A stretch of DNA of 64,000 bases from Paraburkholderia lycopersici. GTDB lineage: Bacteria; Pseudomonadota; Gammaproteobacteria; Burkholderiales; Burkholderiaceae. This document shows positions 7,370 to 17,081 of this stretch, piece by piece (within the stretch, counting starts at the first letter, position 1; each line of letters starts with the position of its first letter). The position numbers and the translations under genes were made by a program. The notes below the pieces were generated by a model that was not told where the DNA came from, searched no databases, and saw nothing but the letters and a program-made list of their open reading frames with translations. The stretch spans positions 248,001 to 312,000 of the forward strand of contig NZ_FMYQ01000003.1 of NCBI RefSeq assembly GCF_900096975.1, in the 5' to 3' direction.

Positions 7370-10066
7370 TTAGACGGTCATCGGGTTGGGTTTGGACGGA
7401 TCGAGGCTGTACTTCGCCAGGGCGTCGGCGACGACCTTGCGCTCGATCTTGCCTTCGTCCGCGAGCGCGTTGAGCGCCGCAACCGTGGTCCAGTAACGAT
7501 CGACTTCGAAGAAGTGACGCAGCTTTTCGCGCGTGTCCGAGCGGCCGAAGCCGTCGGTGCCGAGCACCACGAACTTGCGCGGCACGAGCCCGCGAATCTG
7601 GTCGACGAGCGCGCGCACGTAGTCGGTCGAGGCGATGACCGGGCCTTCCGTGCCCTTGAGCAGCTTCTCGACGTGCGATTCGCGGCGCGGTTCGGCCGGG
7701 TGCAGCAGGTTCCAGCGCTCGACTTCGTGGCCCTCGCGGGCGAGTTCGGTGAAGCTCGGCACGCTCCAGAGGTCGGCCTCGACGCCCCAGTCGTTCTTGA
7801 GCAGGTCGGCGGCGGCGATCACTTCGTTGAAGATCGTGCCCGCGCCCAGCAGTTGCACGCGCGGCGCCTTCGCGTTCGCGTCGCCCTTGCGAAACGCGTA
7901 CATGCCCTTGATGATGTCGGCCGCCACATGCTCGCCCTGCGGGATCGCCGGGTGCTCGTAGTTCTCGTTCATCACCGTGACGTAATAGAACACGTCTTCC
8001 TGCTCCTGCACCATGCGGCGCAGGCCGTCCTGCATGATGACGGCGAGTTCGTAGCCGAACGTCGGGTCGTAGCTCACGCAGTTCGGCACCGAGGCGGCCC
8101 ACATGAGCGAGTGGCCGTCTTCGTGCTGCAGGCCTTCGCCGTTCAGCGTCGTGCGGCCCGCGGTGCCGCCCAGCAGGAAGCCGCGCGAGCGCATGTCGCC
8201 CGCCGCCCACACGAGGTCGCCGATACGCTGGAGGCCGAACATCGAGTAGAAGATGTAGAACGGCACCATGATCTCGCCGTGCGTCGAGTACGACGTCGCG
8301 GCGGCGATCCAGTCGCACATGCCACCGGCTTCGTTGATGCCTTCCTGCAGGATCTGGCCGGTCTGCGATTCCTTATAGAACATCAGCTGGTCGGCGTCTT
8401 CCGGCACGTATTTCTGGCCGTCCTGGTTCCAGATGCCGATCTGGCGGAACAGGCCTTCCATGCCGAAGGTGCGCGACTCGTCCGGCACGATCGGCACGAC
8501 GCGCTTGCCGAGCGCCTTGTCCTTGAGCAGGATGTTCAGGATGCGCACGAACGCCATCGTCGTGGAAATCTCGCGGCCTTCGCCCGTGCCCTTGAGCAGC
8601 GGCTCGAACGCTTCGAGCGCCGGCACCGGCAGCGATTCCGCCTTCTGGCGGCGCGCCGGCAGGTAGCCGCCGAGTTCCATGCGGCGCTGGCGCATGTACT
8701 CGAGCTCCTGCGAGCCTTCTTCGAACTTCAGATACGGCACGTCGACGATCTGCTCGTCCGAGATCGGCAGACGGAACTGGTCGCGGAACTTCTTGAGCTG
8801 ATCCACCTGCATCTTCTTCTGCTGGTGGGTGATGTTCATGGCCTGGCCGGCTTCGCCCATGCCGTAGCCCTTGATCGTCTTCGCGAGGATGAGGGTCGGC
8901 TGGCCCTTCGTGTTGCTGGCCTGCTGGAACGCCGCATAGATCTTGTGCGGGTCGTGCCCGCCGCGGTTCAGGTTCCAGATGTCGTCGTCGGACCAGTCGG
9001 CGACCAGCGCCTTCAGTTCAGGCGTGTTGAAGAAGTGCTCGCGCACGTAGGCACCCGACTCCGACTTGTACGTCTGGTACTCGCCGTCGACGACTTCCAT
9101 CATGCGGCGCATCAGCGCGCCGCTCTTGTCGCGCGCGAAGAGCGCGTCCCAGCGGCTGCCCCAGATGACCTTGATGACGTTCCAGCCGGCGCCGCGGAAC
9201 TCGCTTTCGAGTTCCTGGATGATCTTGCCGTTGCCGCGCACCGGGCCGTCCAGACGCTGCAGGTTGCAGTTGATGACGAACACGAGGTTGTCCAGACGCT
9301 CGCGGCCGGCCATGCCGATCGCGCCGAGCGATTCCGGCTCGTCCGTCTCGCCGTCGCCGAGAAATGCCCAGACCTTGCGGCCTTCGGTCTTCGCAATGCC
9401 GCGCGCCTGCAGGTACTTCATGAAACGCGCCTGGTAGATCGCCATGATCGGGCCAAGGCCCATCGAGACGGTCGGGAACTGCCAGAAGTCGGGCATCAGC
9501 CACGGGTGCGGGTACGACGAGATACCCTCGCCGCCCACTTCCTGGCGGAAGTTGTCGAGCTGCTTCTCGGAGAGGCGGCCGAGCAGGAATGCGCGCGAAT
9601 AGACGCCCGGCGACGAGTGGCCCTGCACGAACACGAGGTCGCCGCCGTGCTCGGGGGACGGCGCGCGCCAGAAGTGGTTGTAGCCGACGTCATAAAGCGT
9701 GGCCGCCGATGCGAACGACGCGATATGGCCGCCCACGTTCGTGTGCTTGCCCGCGCGCAGGACCATGGCGATGGCGTTCCAGCGCGTGTACGAGCGGATG
9801 CGGTGTTCGATGTCCTGGTCGCCGGGGTTCTTGGCCTGATCGGCGACGGGAATGGTGTTGATGTACGGCGTGTTCGCCGAGAACGGCAGATGTTCGCCGT
9901 GCACGCGGGCGAACTCGATCTGCTTTTCGATGAGGTAGTGGGCGCGATCGGGACCGACAGTCGAAATAACGCCGTCCAGCGCTTCAAGCCATTCGGCGGT
10001 TTCCTGGGGATCCTCGTCCTTGTCGGCGGCAACGTACTTGAGGACTTCGTCGGGTACAGCGGACAT
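7370..10066 (-). CDS. aceE: Pyruvate dehydrogenase E1 (homodimeric type)
   Basis: E1 subunit, 898 residues, which decarboxylates pyruvate with thiamine diphosphate and acetylates the E2 lipoyl groups. The length and sequence match the single-chain E1 of enterobacteria (E. coli 887). The ThDP-binding stretch begins GDGETDEPES and ends in VINCNLQ. The start at 10066 (MSAVPDEVLKYVAADKDEDP) is preceded by a GGAGACGAG ribosome-binding site; the in-frame ATG at 10108 lacks one. It is the first gene of aceE-aceF-lpdA. Its thiamine cofactor links it functionally to thiC at the end of the window. Confidence 0.97.
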   Translation of the reverse strand: MSAVPDEVLKYVAADKDEDPQETAEWLEALDGVISTVGPDRAHYLIEKQIEFARVHGEHLPFSANTPYINTIPVADQAKNPGDQDIEHRIRSYTRWNAIAMVLRAGKHTNVGGHIASFASAATLYDVGYNHFWRAPSPEHGGDLVFVQGHSSPGVYSRAFLLGRLSEKQLDNFRQEVGGEGISSYPHPWLMPDFWQFPTVSMGLGPIMAIYQARFMKYLQARGIAKTEGRKVWAFLGDGETDEPESLGAIGMAGRERLDNLVFVINCNLQRLDGPVRGNGKIIQELESEFRGAGWNVIKVIWGSRWDALFARDKSGALMRRMMEVVDGEYQTYKSESGAYVREHFFNTPELKALVADWSDDDIWNLNRGGHDPHKIYAAFQQASNTKGQPTLILAKTIKGYGMGEAGQAMNITHQQKKMQVDQLKKFRDQFRLPISDEQIVDVPYLKFEEGSQELEYMRQRRMELGGYLPARRQKAESLPVPALEAFEPLLKGTGEGREISTTMAFVRILNILLKDKALGKRVVPIVPDESRTFGMEGLFRQIGIWNQDGQKYVPEDADQLMFYKESQTGQILQEGINEAGGMCDWIAAATSYSTHGEIMVPFYIFYSMFGLQRIGDLVWAAGDMRSRGFLLGGTAGRTTLNGEGLQHEDGHSLMWAASVPNCVSYDPTFGYELAVIMQDGLRRMVQEQEDVFYYVTVMNENYEHPAIPQGEHVAADIIKGMYAFRKGDANAKAPRVQLLGAGTIFNEVIAAADLLKNDWGVEADLWSVPSFTELAREGHEVERWNLLHPAEPRRESHVEKLLKGTEGPVIASTDYVRALVDQIRGLVPRKFVVLGTDGFGRSDTREKLRHFFEVDRYWTTVAALNALADEGKIERKVVADALAKYSLDPSKPNPMTV

Positions 10067-10183
10067 GCTCGTCTCCTGGATGTAGGGGAACGCTGTTGAT
10101 CGGACCATGCGGGCGGCAACGCTTAAGACGTGTCCTGGCCAGCCGCAGCAGCTTTCGGGCGATTGTAATGACCCCTCCAGGCA

Positions 10184-10250
10184 TCGCGCAACAAAATTTT
10201 CGAATTGCGAGATGCGATTTTATAATGTGGAAAAATGCTGCGACGCACGC
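10184..10250. promoter_or_regulatory. Divergent promoter region aceE / sensor kinase
   Basis: The 295-base gap between the divergent aceE and kinase genes has an AT-rich core. TATAAT at 10221-10226 reads on the plus strand, and the overlapping palindromic ATTTTATAAT offers TATAAA on the minus strand. AATGCTGCGACGCAC (10234-10248) repeats 15 bases found at the phasin start site, again about 8 bases after the -10. A related TTGCGCGATGCC lies at 10182-10193 on the minus strand. Which gene each promoter serves cannot be decided from sequence. Confidence 0.5.
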
Positions 10251-10361
10251 CCGATCGTTCCCGCCCCTGTGCCGATAACGGTCAGTTTGCACCCGTTTAT
10301 CGGCGATTTACCGCTTTTTTCGCGGCATTTCCGTGTCTTACGCTGAGCTACAATCCTTGCC

Positions 10362-12875
10362 ATGTTGACCGAACGGCTTTTCGCACGCTCGGCGCGGCCG
10401 CCCGGAACGCCCGGCGAGTCGTCGCCGTCTCGCTGGCACCACGGACCGTGGTGGTCGAATTCCTATTTGTTGACGCCGCTCCTGTCGATCCTCGTATTTC
10501 TGATCGTCATGAGCCTGATTTTGTGGAGCCTCAACCGCCGGGAACAGCAGCAGCAGGAAGACACGCTTTACCGCAACGTCGCGTGGGCCCAGCAGCAGAT
10601 CCGGCTTTCCATGACGGGCGCGCAGGAGCAACTCCAGGCGCTCGCGCGCGACGTGGCTGCCGGCCACGGCGATCCGCAGTATTTCCAGACGTCCACCACG
10701 GACATCATGCAGGGTCATCCGGAAATGCTCTATCTGAACTGGTACACGAGCCAGCAGCAGCCGAGGTGGCCCAACACCGCCATGCCGGTATTCGGCCAGC
10801 GCCTTGCCAAGCCCAACGACGCTCAGATGGACGAAGCCGTCAAGGCCGCCTTCGCCGAGGCCCGCTCGACGCGCCGCCAGGTCTACTCGCCGCTCATCTA
10901 CGACGACCTCGGCAACGGCTACATCACGCTGCAGACCCCGGTATACCGCGACCGCGAATTCCTCGGCTCCATCGCGGCCGTGTTTTCGGTCGAAGGCATC
11001 CTGAAGCACGACATCCCGCCCGAGCTGTCGGCCAAGTACAAGATCTCGATCCTCGACGCGAACAACCGCGAACTCGCCACCACCTCGACGCGCCCGCGCC
11101 TGCCGCGCGACGTCTACTACGACCTGCCGCTCGATCCGCCGGGCCAGGGCGTCTCGGTGCGCGTGTACTCGTATCCGCAGATGACCAACTTCACGAACAA
11201 CACGCTCGTGTGGCTGGTCGCGGGGCTCTCGTGCTTCGTGCTGTGGAGCCTCTGGAGCCTCTGGAAGCACACGCGCCAGCGCTTCGAGGCGCAGCAGGCG
11301 CTCTACGCGGAGGCGTTCTTTCGCCGCGCGATGGAAAATTCGGTGCTGATCGGGATGCGCGTGCTCGACATGCACGGCCGCATCACCCACGTCAATCCGG
11401 CATTCTGTCGCATGACCGGCTGGGACGAGAGCGACCTCGTCGGCAAGAACGCGCCGTTCCCCTACTGGCCGCGCGACGCCTACCCCGAAATGCAGCGCCA
11501 GCTCGACATGACGCTGCGCGGCAAGGCGCCCTCCTCGGGCTTCGAGCTGCGCGTGCGGCGCAAGGACGGTTCGCAGTTCCACGCGCGCCTCTACGTCTCG
11601 CCGCTCATCGACAGCTCGGGGCGCCAGACCGGCTGGATGTCGTCGATGACCGACATCACCGAGCCCAAGCGCGCGCGCGAGGAACTCGCGGCCGCGCACG
11701 AGCGCTTCACGACCGTGCTCGAAAGCCTCGACGCCGCCGTCTCGGTGCTCGCCGCCGACGAGGCCGAGCTGCTGTTCGCGAACCGCTACTACCGCCATCT
11801 GTTCGGCATCCGCCCGGACGGCCACCTGGAACTCGCGGGGGGCGGCGGCTTCGATTCGGCCAACGCCTCGTCGGACTCGATCGACATGGTCGACGCCTTC
11901 GCGGGCCTGCCCGCCACCGCGCTCACCGAGAGCACGGCGGACGCGCAGGAGGTCTACGTGGAGAGCATCCAGAAGTGGTTCGAAGTGCGCCGCCAGTACA
12001 TCCAGTGGGTGGACGGCCACCTCGCGCAGATGCAGATCGCGACCGACATCACCACGCGCAAGCAGGCCCAGGAACTGGCCCGCCAGCAGGACGAGAAGCT
12101 TCAGTTCACGAGCCGCCTGATGACGATGGGCGAAATGGCCTCGTCGCTCGCGCATGAGCTGAACCAGCCGCTCGCCGCGATCAACAACTATGCGTCGGGC
12201 ACCGTCGCGCTCGTGAAGTCGGGGCGCGCCGCGCCCGACAACCTGCTGCCCGTGCTCGAAAAGACCGCCCAGCAGGCCGTGCGCGCGGGCATGATCATCA
12301 AGCGCATCCGCGAGTTCGTGAAGCGCAGCGAGCCCAAGCGCCAGGCCACGCGCGTGGCCGACATCGTCGCCGACGCCGTGGGCCTCGCCGAAATCGAGGC
12401 GCGCAAGCGCCGCATCCGCATCGTGACCGACATGCGTTCGCGCATGCCCGTGATCTACGTCGATCCGGTGCTCATCGAGCAGGTGCTCGTCAATCTTCTG
12501 AAGAACGCCGCGGAAGCCATGGCCGAAGCGCGTCCGAACGCGCTCGACCCCGTGATCCGCGTGATCGTGAAGCGCGAAGGCGGCAACGTGTGCGTCAGCG
12601 TCGTGGACCAGGGCCCCGGCGTGGACGAGGCCACGGCCGAGCGCCTTTTCGAGCCGTTCTACAGCACCAAGTCGGACGGCATGGGCATGGGCCTGAACAT
12701 CTGCCGTTCCATTATCGAATCGCACCGCGGGCGTCTCTGGGTGGTCAACAACGTCGAAGCCGACGGCCACATCAGCGGCGCAACGTTCCATTGCAGTCTG
12801 CCCATCGGCGAATCGGACACGCCCTCGCGCAACTCCGACGAACCGACTCCACAAACCGTTACGGGAGAGCCATGA
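10362..12875 (+). CDS. PAS-domain sensor histidine kinase (FixL/DctB-like)
   Basis: Membrane sensor of a two-component pair, 837 residues. A transmembrane helix (about 36-56), an extracytoplasmic region (about 60-280) and a second helix (about 281-303) lead to PAS domains (about 320-450 and 455-570). A HisKA domain with SSLAHELNQPLAAINNY (phospho-acceptor His598) and a HATPase_c domain (N-box LKNAAEAM, G-boxes DQGPGV and GMGMGL) complete it. The His box SLAHELNQPL is typical of FixL/TodS-class kinases. Its stop overlaps the regulator start (ATGA), so the two are translationally coupled. The stimulus is unknown; the position next to aceE suggests a carbon or respiratory signal. Confidence 0.92.
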   Translation: MLTERLFARSARPPGTPGESSPSRWHHGPWWSNSYLLTPLLSILVFLIVMSLILWSLNRREQQQQEDTLYRNVAWAQQQIRLSMTGAQEQLQALARDVAAGHGDPQYFQTSTTDIMQGHPEMLYLNWYTSQQQPRWPNTAMPVFGQRLAKPNDAQMDEAVKAAFAEARSTRRQVYSPLIYDDLGNGYITLQTPVYRDREFLGSIAAVFSVEGILKHDIPPELSAKYKISILDANNRELATTSTRPRLPRDVYYDLPLDPPGQGVSVRVYSYPQMTNFTNNTLVWLVAGLSCFVLWSLWSLWKHTRQRFEAQQALYAEAFFRRAMENSVLIGMRVLDMHGRITHVNPAFCRMTGWDESDLVGKNAPFPYWPRDAYPEMQRQLDMTLRGKAPSSGFELRVRRKDGSQFHARLYVSPLIDSSGRQTGWMSSMTDITEPKRAREELAAAHERFTTVLESLDAAVSVLAADEAELLFANRYYRHLFGIRPDGHLELAGGGGFDSANASSDSIDMVDAFAGLPATALTESTADAQEVYVESIQKWFEVRRQYIQWVDGHLAQMQIATDITTRKQAQELARQQDEKLQFTSRLMTMGEMASSLAHELNQPLAAINNYASGTVALVKSGRAAPDNLLPVLEKTAQQAVRAGMIIKRIREFVKRSEPKRQATRVADIVADAVGLAEIEARKRRIRIVTDMRSRMPVIYVDPVLIEQVLVNLLKNAAEAMAEARPNALDPVIRVIVKREGGNVCVSVVDQGPGVDEATAERLFEPFYSTKSDGMGMGLNICRSIIESHRGRLWVVNNVEADGHISGATFHCSLPIGESDTPSRNSDEPTPQTVTGEP

Positions 12876-13519
12876 ACAGCCCAGTCACCACCCAGGAAAC
12901 CGTCTTTGTAGTCGATGACGACGAGGCCGTACGCGACTCCCTGCGTTGGCTCCTCGAAGCGAACGGCTACCGCGTCCAGTGTTTCAACAGCGCGGAGGAG
13001 TTCCTCGATGCCTACCAGCCGGCGCAACAGGCCGGGCAGATCGCCTGCCTGATTCTGGACGTGCGCATGTCGGGCATGAGCGGCCTCGAACTGCAGGAAC
13101 GCCTGATCGCGGAAAACGCCTCGCTGCCGATCATCTTCGTGACGGGCCATGGCGACGTGCCGATGGCCGTCTCGACCATGAAGAAGGGCGCGATGGACTT
13201 CATCGAAAAGCCGTTCGACGAAGCCGAGCTGCGCAAGCTCGTCGAGCGCATGCTCGACAAGGCGCGCAACGAAAGCAGCAACGTGCAGCAGCAGCGCGCC
13301 GCGGCCGAGCGTCTCGGCAAGCTCACCGCGCGCGAGCACCAGGTGCTCGAGCGCATCATCGCGGGCCGCCTGAACAAGCAGATCGCCGACGACCTCGGCA
13401 TCAGCATCAAGACCGTCGAGGCGCACCGCGCCAACATCATGGAGAAGCTCAACGTCAACACGGTCGCCGACCTGCTGCGTCTCGCGCTCTCCAACAAACC
13501 GCAACAGGCGCAGCAATAA
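12872..13519 (+). CDS. FixJ-family two-component response regulator
   Basis: Regulator of 215 residues. A receiver domain (about 9-125) has the acidic pocket DDD15-17, phospho-acceptor Asp63 and the switch Lys in EKPFD. A LuxR/NarL-type helix-turn-helix follows (about 145-210, LTAREHQVLERIIAGRLNKQIA and SIKTVEAHRANIMEKL). Its start overlaps the kinase stop by four bases (ATGA at 12872-12875), so the kinase is almost certainly its partner. The regulon is not known; the divergent aceE operon is a reasonable candidate. No terminator with a clear T-run follows immediately. Confidence 0.94.
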   Translation: MNSPVTTQETVFVVDDDEAVRDSLRWLLEANGYRVQCFNSAEEFLDAYQPAQQAGQIACLILDVRMSGMSGLELQERLIAENASLPIIFVTGHGDVPMAVSTMKKGAMDFIEKPFDEAELRKLVERMLDKARNESSNVQQQRAAAERLGKLTAREHQVLERIIAGRLNKQIADDLGISIKTVEAHRANIMEKLNVNTVADLLRLALSNKPQQAQQ

Positions 13520-13681
13520 ACGTGTCTTTCTCCGGCCGCATTCGCGCGTCGTGGTGCGCGCGAATGCGGCCCGCGGCGCAGTGCCGCGATCCCTTCCGCC
13601 TCGTCCTCTTCGCTGCATCCCGCTTCGCTGCTCCTCCGCCGCTCCTGGCCGGCTCAAGCCGGAACGCGCCCGCCGCGCGGG

Positions 13682-13687
13682 TATAAT
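13682..13687 (+). promoter_or_regulatory. -10 element upstream of folD
   Basis: A consensus TATAAT lies 107 bases before folD in an otherwise very GC-rich gap. No good -35 is visible at the right distance. Confidence 0.4.
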
Positions 13688-13794
13688 GTCGGCCTTCGCC
13701 ACGGCGCCCGCCCTACGCCGCTCGCCCGCCACCGCGCGCGCCGGCGCTCGCGCCCACACGCGTTCGCATCGCCCACTTTCGATTTCGACCGACC

Positions 13795-14649
13795 ATGACT
13801 GCCACCCTCATCGACGGCAACGCCCTCTCCCGGAAACTGCGCACCGACGTCGCCACGCGCGCCGCCGCCCTCACCGCCCGCGGCCATCAGCCGGGCCTCG
13901 CCGTCGTGCTGGTCGGCGACAATCCGGCGAGCGAAGTCTACGTGCGCAACAAGATCAAGGCCTGCGAGGACAACGGCCTCCATTCGTCGTACGACCGCTA
14001 TCCCGAGTCGCTCTCCGAAGCCGACCTGCTCAAGCGCATCGACGAACTCAACAACGATCCGAAGATCCACGGCATCCTCGTGCAGTTGCCGCTGCCGAGG
14101 CACATCGACAGCCATAAGGTGATCGAGGCGATCGCGCCCGAGAAGGACGTGGACGGCTTTCACATCGCCAACGCCGGCGCGCTCATGACGGGCCAGCCGC
14201 TCTTTCGCCCCTGCACGCCCTATGGCGTGATGAAGATGTTCGAGGAGTACAAGATTCCGCTCGAAGGCGCGAACGCCGTGGTGATCGGACGCTCGAACAT
14301 CGTCGGCAAGCCGATGGCGCTCCTGCTGCTCGAAAAGGGCGCGACGGTCACGATCTGCCACAGCAAGACGCGCGACCTCGCGAAGCACACGCGCGACGCC
14401 GACATCGTGGTCGCCGCCGTGGGCAAGCGCAACGTGCTGACCGCCGACATGGTCAAACCCGGCGCGACCGTGATCGACGTGGGCATGAACCGCGACGAGA
14501 ACGGCAAGCTCTGCGGCGACGTCGATTTCGCGGGCCTGAAGGACGTGGCGGGCTACATCACGCCGGTACCGGGCGGCGTCGGCCCGATGACGATCACGAT
14601 GCTGCTCGTGAACACGATCGAAGCGGCCGAGCGCGCAGCAGGCGCGTAA
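13795..14649 (+). CDS. folD: Methylenetetrahydrofolate dehydrogenase / methenyltetrahydrofolate cyclohydrolase
   Basis: Bifunctional one-carbon enzyme of 284 residues. It oxidises 5,10-methylene-THF with NADP and hydrolyses the product to 10-formyl-THF for purine and formyl-Met synthesis. Family motifs are present: [14 protein letters not shown] with the catalytic Lys (about 54-56), QLPLP, the NADP-site segment RSNIVGKP and the C-terminal PGGVGPMT. The length matches E. coli FolD (288). The start [12 protein letters not shown] is the family start. It is a single gene followed by a strong terminator. Confidence 0.97.
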   Translation: MTATLIDGNALSRKLRTDVATRAAALTARGHQPGLAVVLVGDNPASEVYVRNKIKACEDNGLHSSYDRYPESLSEADLLKRIDELNNDPKIHGILVQLPLPRHIDSHKVIEAIAPEKDVDGFHIANAGALMTGQPLFRPCTPYGVMKMFEEYKIPLEGANAVVIGRSNIVGKPMALLLLEKGATVTICHSKTRDLAKHTRDADIVVAAVGKRNVLTADMVKPGATVIDVGMNRDENGKLCGDVDFAGLKDVAGYITPVPGGVGPMTITMLLVNTIEAAERAAGA

Positions 14650-14678
14650 GGCGCGGAGCTACGCCATTCGCAGCCGGA

Positions 14679-14706
14679 GCGGCCCGCTGGAGGGCCGCTT
14701 TCTTTT
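14679..14706 (+). terminator. Terminator of folD
   Basis: Stem AGCGGCCC/GGGCCGCT with a 6-nt loop, followed by TTCTTTTT, about 30 bases after the folD stop. Confidence 0.8.
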
Positions 14707-14902
14707 TGCTCGCGCGGTTTCGCCGCGCCGCCCGCGCGGCCGGACAAGCCACGATTTCGCCGCCGCCCCCTCACATCTGTTAATTTCCTCGGATGGCCCG
14801 GTTGGAAAGCGGACCTCGCGCCCCAATAATCGCTTTATCGGGCGTGCGCGAGGATGCCGCGCCCCGGCCCCTTAACCGCGACAGACAGGAACAGGAAGCA
14901 TC

Positions 14903-17002
14903 ATGGCTACTACCCCCTCCGACAACCCGCTCCTCGATTTCACCGGCCTGCCGCGCTTTGGCGAGATCCGCCCCGAGCACGTCACGCCGGCGCTCGACGT
15001 GCTGCTCGCGAACGCGAAAGCGGCCGTCGAGCGCGCCGCGCAACCCATGACGCCCGCGCAATGGAGCGACGTGGTCGAGCCGGTCGAGCGCGCGAGCGAG
15101 CCGCTTTCGCGCGCCTGGGGCGTGGTCGGTCACCTGAACGCCGTCGCCGACACGCCCGAGCTGCGCGCCGCCCATGGCGAAAATCTGCCGCGCGTGACCG
15201 AGTTCTGGACGAGCGTCGGCCAGAACCTCGAACTCTTCAAGAAGTACAAGGCCATCACGAATCACAACTCGTTCGAACTGCTTTCGGGCGAACGCAAGAA
15301 GATTCTCGACAACGCGCTGCGCGACTTCCGTCTTTCCGGCGCGGAACTGCCCGAAGACCAGAAGCCGCGCTTCGCCGAACTGCAGGAGCGCCAGGCCGCG
15401 CTCGCGAAGGCATTCTCCGACCACGTGCTCGACGCGACCAACGGCTACGCGTTCTACGCCACGAGCGAAGCGGAACTCGCCGGCCTGCCCGAAGACGTGA
15501 TCGCCGCCGCACGCGAAGCTGCCGAACGCGAGGACAAGGAAGGCTGGAAGTTCACGCTGCACTTCCCCTCGTATTTCCCGGTGCTCCAGTACTCGGAAAA
15601 CCGCGCAATGCGCGAGACGATGTACCGCGCCTACGTCACGCGCGCGTCCGAGCTCGGGCCCGTCTACGGGGCGGGCAAGGCGGAATGGGACAATACCGCG
15701 ATCATCGACGAACAGCTCAAGCTGCGCGCAAAGGAAGCGAAGATGCTCGGCTACAGCAATTTCGCCGAAGTCTCGCTCACGCCGAAGATGGCCGAAACGC
15801 CCGCCCAGGTGATGAGCTTCCTCGAAGACCTCGCTACGCGCGCGCGGCCGCACGCCGAAAAGGACTGGCAGGAACTGCGCGAATTCGCCGCGAGCGAGCT
15901 GGGCCTCGCGCAGATCGAGCCGTGGGACATGGCCTTCGCCGCCGAGCGCCTGCGCCAGAAGCGCTACTCGTTCTCGGAAAACGAGGTCAAACAGTACTTC
16001 CCGGAAGACTTCGTGCTTCAGGGGCTCTTCAAGGTCACCGAAACGCTGTTCGGCGTGCGCATTCGTCCGGACAGCGCACCGGTCTGGAATCCGGACGTGC
16101 GCTTCTTCCGCGTCGAGAACGCCGACGGCACGCTCGTCGCGCAGTTCTATCTGGACCTCTACGCGCGCGAAGGCAAGCGCGGCGGCGCGTGGATGGACGA
16201 CGCGCGTTCGCGCCGCAAGCTCGACGGCAACGGCGTGCAAACGCCGGTCGCCTATCTCACCTGCAACTTCTCCGCGCCGGTGGGCGGGCGCCCCGCGTGC
16301 TTCACGCACGACGAAGTCATCACGCTCTTCCACGAGTTCGGCCACGGTCTGCACCACATGCTCACTCGCGTGGACGAACTGGGCGTGTCGGGCATCAACG
16401 GCGTGGAGTGGGACGCCGTCGAGCTGCCTTCGCAGTTCATGGAAAACTTCTGCTGGGAATGGGACGTGGTGCGCGAAATGAGCTCGCACGTCGACACCGC
16501 CAGGCCGCTGCCGCGCGAACTCTTCGACAAGATGCTCGCCGCGAAGAATTTCCAGAGCGGCCTCGGCACGCTGCGCCAGATCGTGTTCTCGATGTTCGAC
16601 ATGGCGCTGCACGTGGACTTCGACGCTTCGAAGGGCAAGAGCGCGAACGAGCTCGCGCGCGAGATCAACGAGCGCTATCACGTCGTTCCGCAGGCGTCGT
16701 TTTCACGCTGGCCGAATACGTTCAGCCACATCTTCGCAGGCGGCTACGCGGCGGGCTATTACAGCTACAAGTGGGCCGAAGTGCTTTCCGCCGACGCTTA
16801 TGCGGCCTTCGAGGAAGCAGCCCAGGCCGCGAAGTCGAGCGTGCTCGACGAAGCGACCGGCACGCGCTACCGCAAGGAGATCCTCGAAGTGGGCGGAAGC
16901 CGCCCGGCGATGGAATCGTTCAAGGCCTTCCGCGGCCGCGAGCCCAGCATCGACGCGCTGCTGCGTCACAACGGCATGGAGCAGCCGCCGGCGCAGCAAT
17001 GA
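14903..17002 (+). CDS. prlC: Oligopeptidase A (M3 zinc metallopeptidase)
   Basis: Cytoplasmic oligopeptidase of 699 residues that degrades short peptides, including cleaved signal peptides. The M3 zinc motif HEFGHGLHH starts at His477 (Zn ligands His477 and His481, catalytic Glu478), with the downstream Glu ligand in the NGVEWDAVELPSQ segment. Length and motif order match E. coli PrlC (680). The start MATTPSDNPLLDF is preceded by an ACAGGAA purine stretch. It is followed at once by a terminator and stands alone. Confidence 0.96.
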   Translation: MATTPSDNPLLDFTGLPRFGEIRPEHVTPALDVLLANAKAAVERAAQPMTPAQWSDVVEPVERASEPLSRAWGVVGHLNAVADTPELRAAHGENLPRVTEFWTSVGQNLELFKKYKAITNHNSFELLSGERKKILDNALRDFRLSGAELPEDQKPRFAELQERQAALAKAFSDHVLDATNGYAFYATSEAELAGLPEDVIAAAREAAEREDKEGWKFTLHFPSYFPVLQYSENRAMRETMYRAYVTRASELGPVYGAGKAEWDNTAIIDEQLKLRAKEAKMLGYSNFAEVSLTPKMAETPAQVMSFLEDLATRARPHAEKDWQELREFAASELGLAQIEPWDMAFAAERLRQKRYSFSENEVKQYFPEDFVLQGLFKVTETLFGVRIRPDSAPVWNPDVRFFRVENADGTLVAQFYLDLYAREGKRGGAWMDDARSRRKLDGNGVQTPVAYLTCNFSAPVGGRPACFTHDEVITLFHEFGHGLHHMLTRVDELGVSGINGVEWDAVELPSQFMENFCWEWDVVREMSSHVDTARPLPRELFDKMLAAKNFQSGLGTLRQIVFSMFDMALHVDFDASKGKSANELAREINERYHVVPQASFSRWPNTFSHIFAGGYAAGYYSYKWAEVLSADAYAAFEEAAQAAKSSVLDEATGTRYRKEILEVGGSRPAMESFKAFRGREPSIDALLRHNGMEQPPAQQ

Positions 17003-17032
17003 GCGCGCTCCGCTCTTTAGCGATCCGAACGC

Positions 17033-17070
17033 AAACCGCGCATGGGCAGAACCCCGTGCGCGGTTTTTTT
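17033..17070 (+). terminator. Terminator of prlC
   Basis: Stem AAACCGCGC/GCGCGGTTT around a 16-nt loop, followed by a seven-T run, about 30 bases after the prlC stop. The convergent amidohydrolase ends at 17082, so it may serve both genes. Confidence 0.75.
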
Positions 17071-17081
17071 CGCCTCGCGTT

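Noticed and set aside
7290..8318. Upstream extension of the aceF frame by 343 residues
   Set aside because: It overlaps aceE in another frame, is Arg/Ala-rich like other shadow frames and lies before the family start MSQAIEVKVPDIG.
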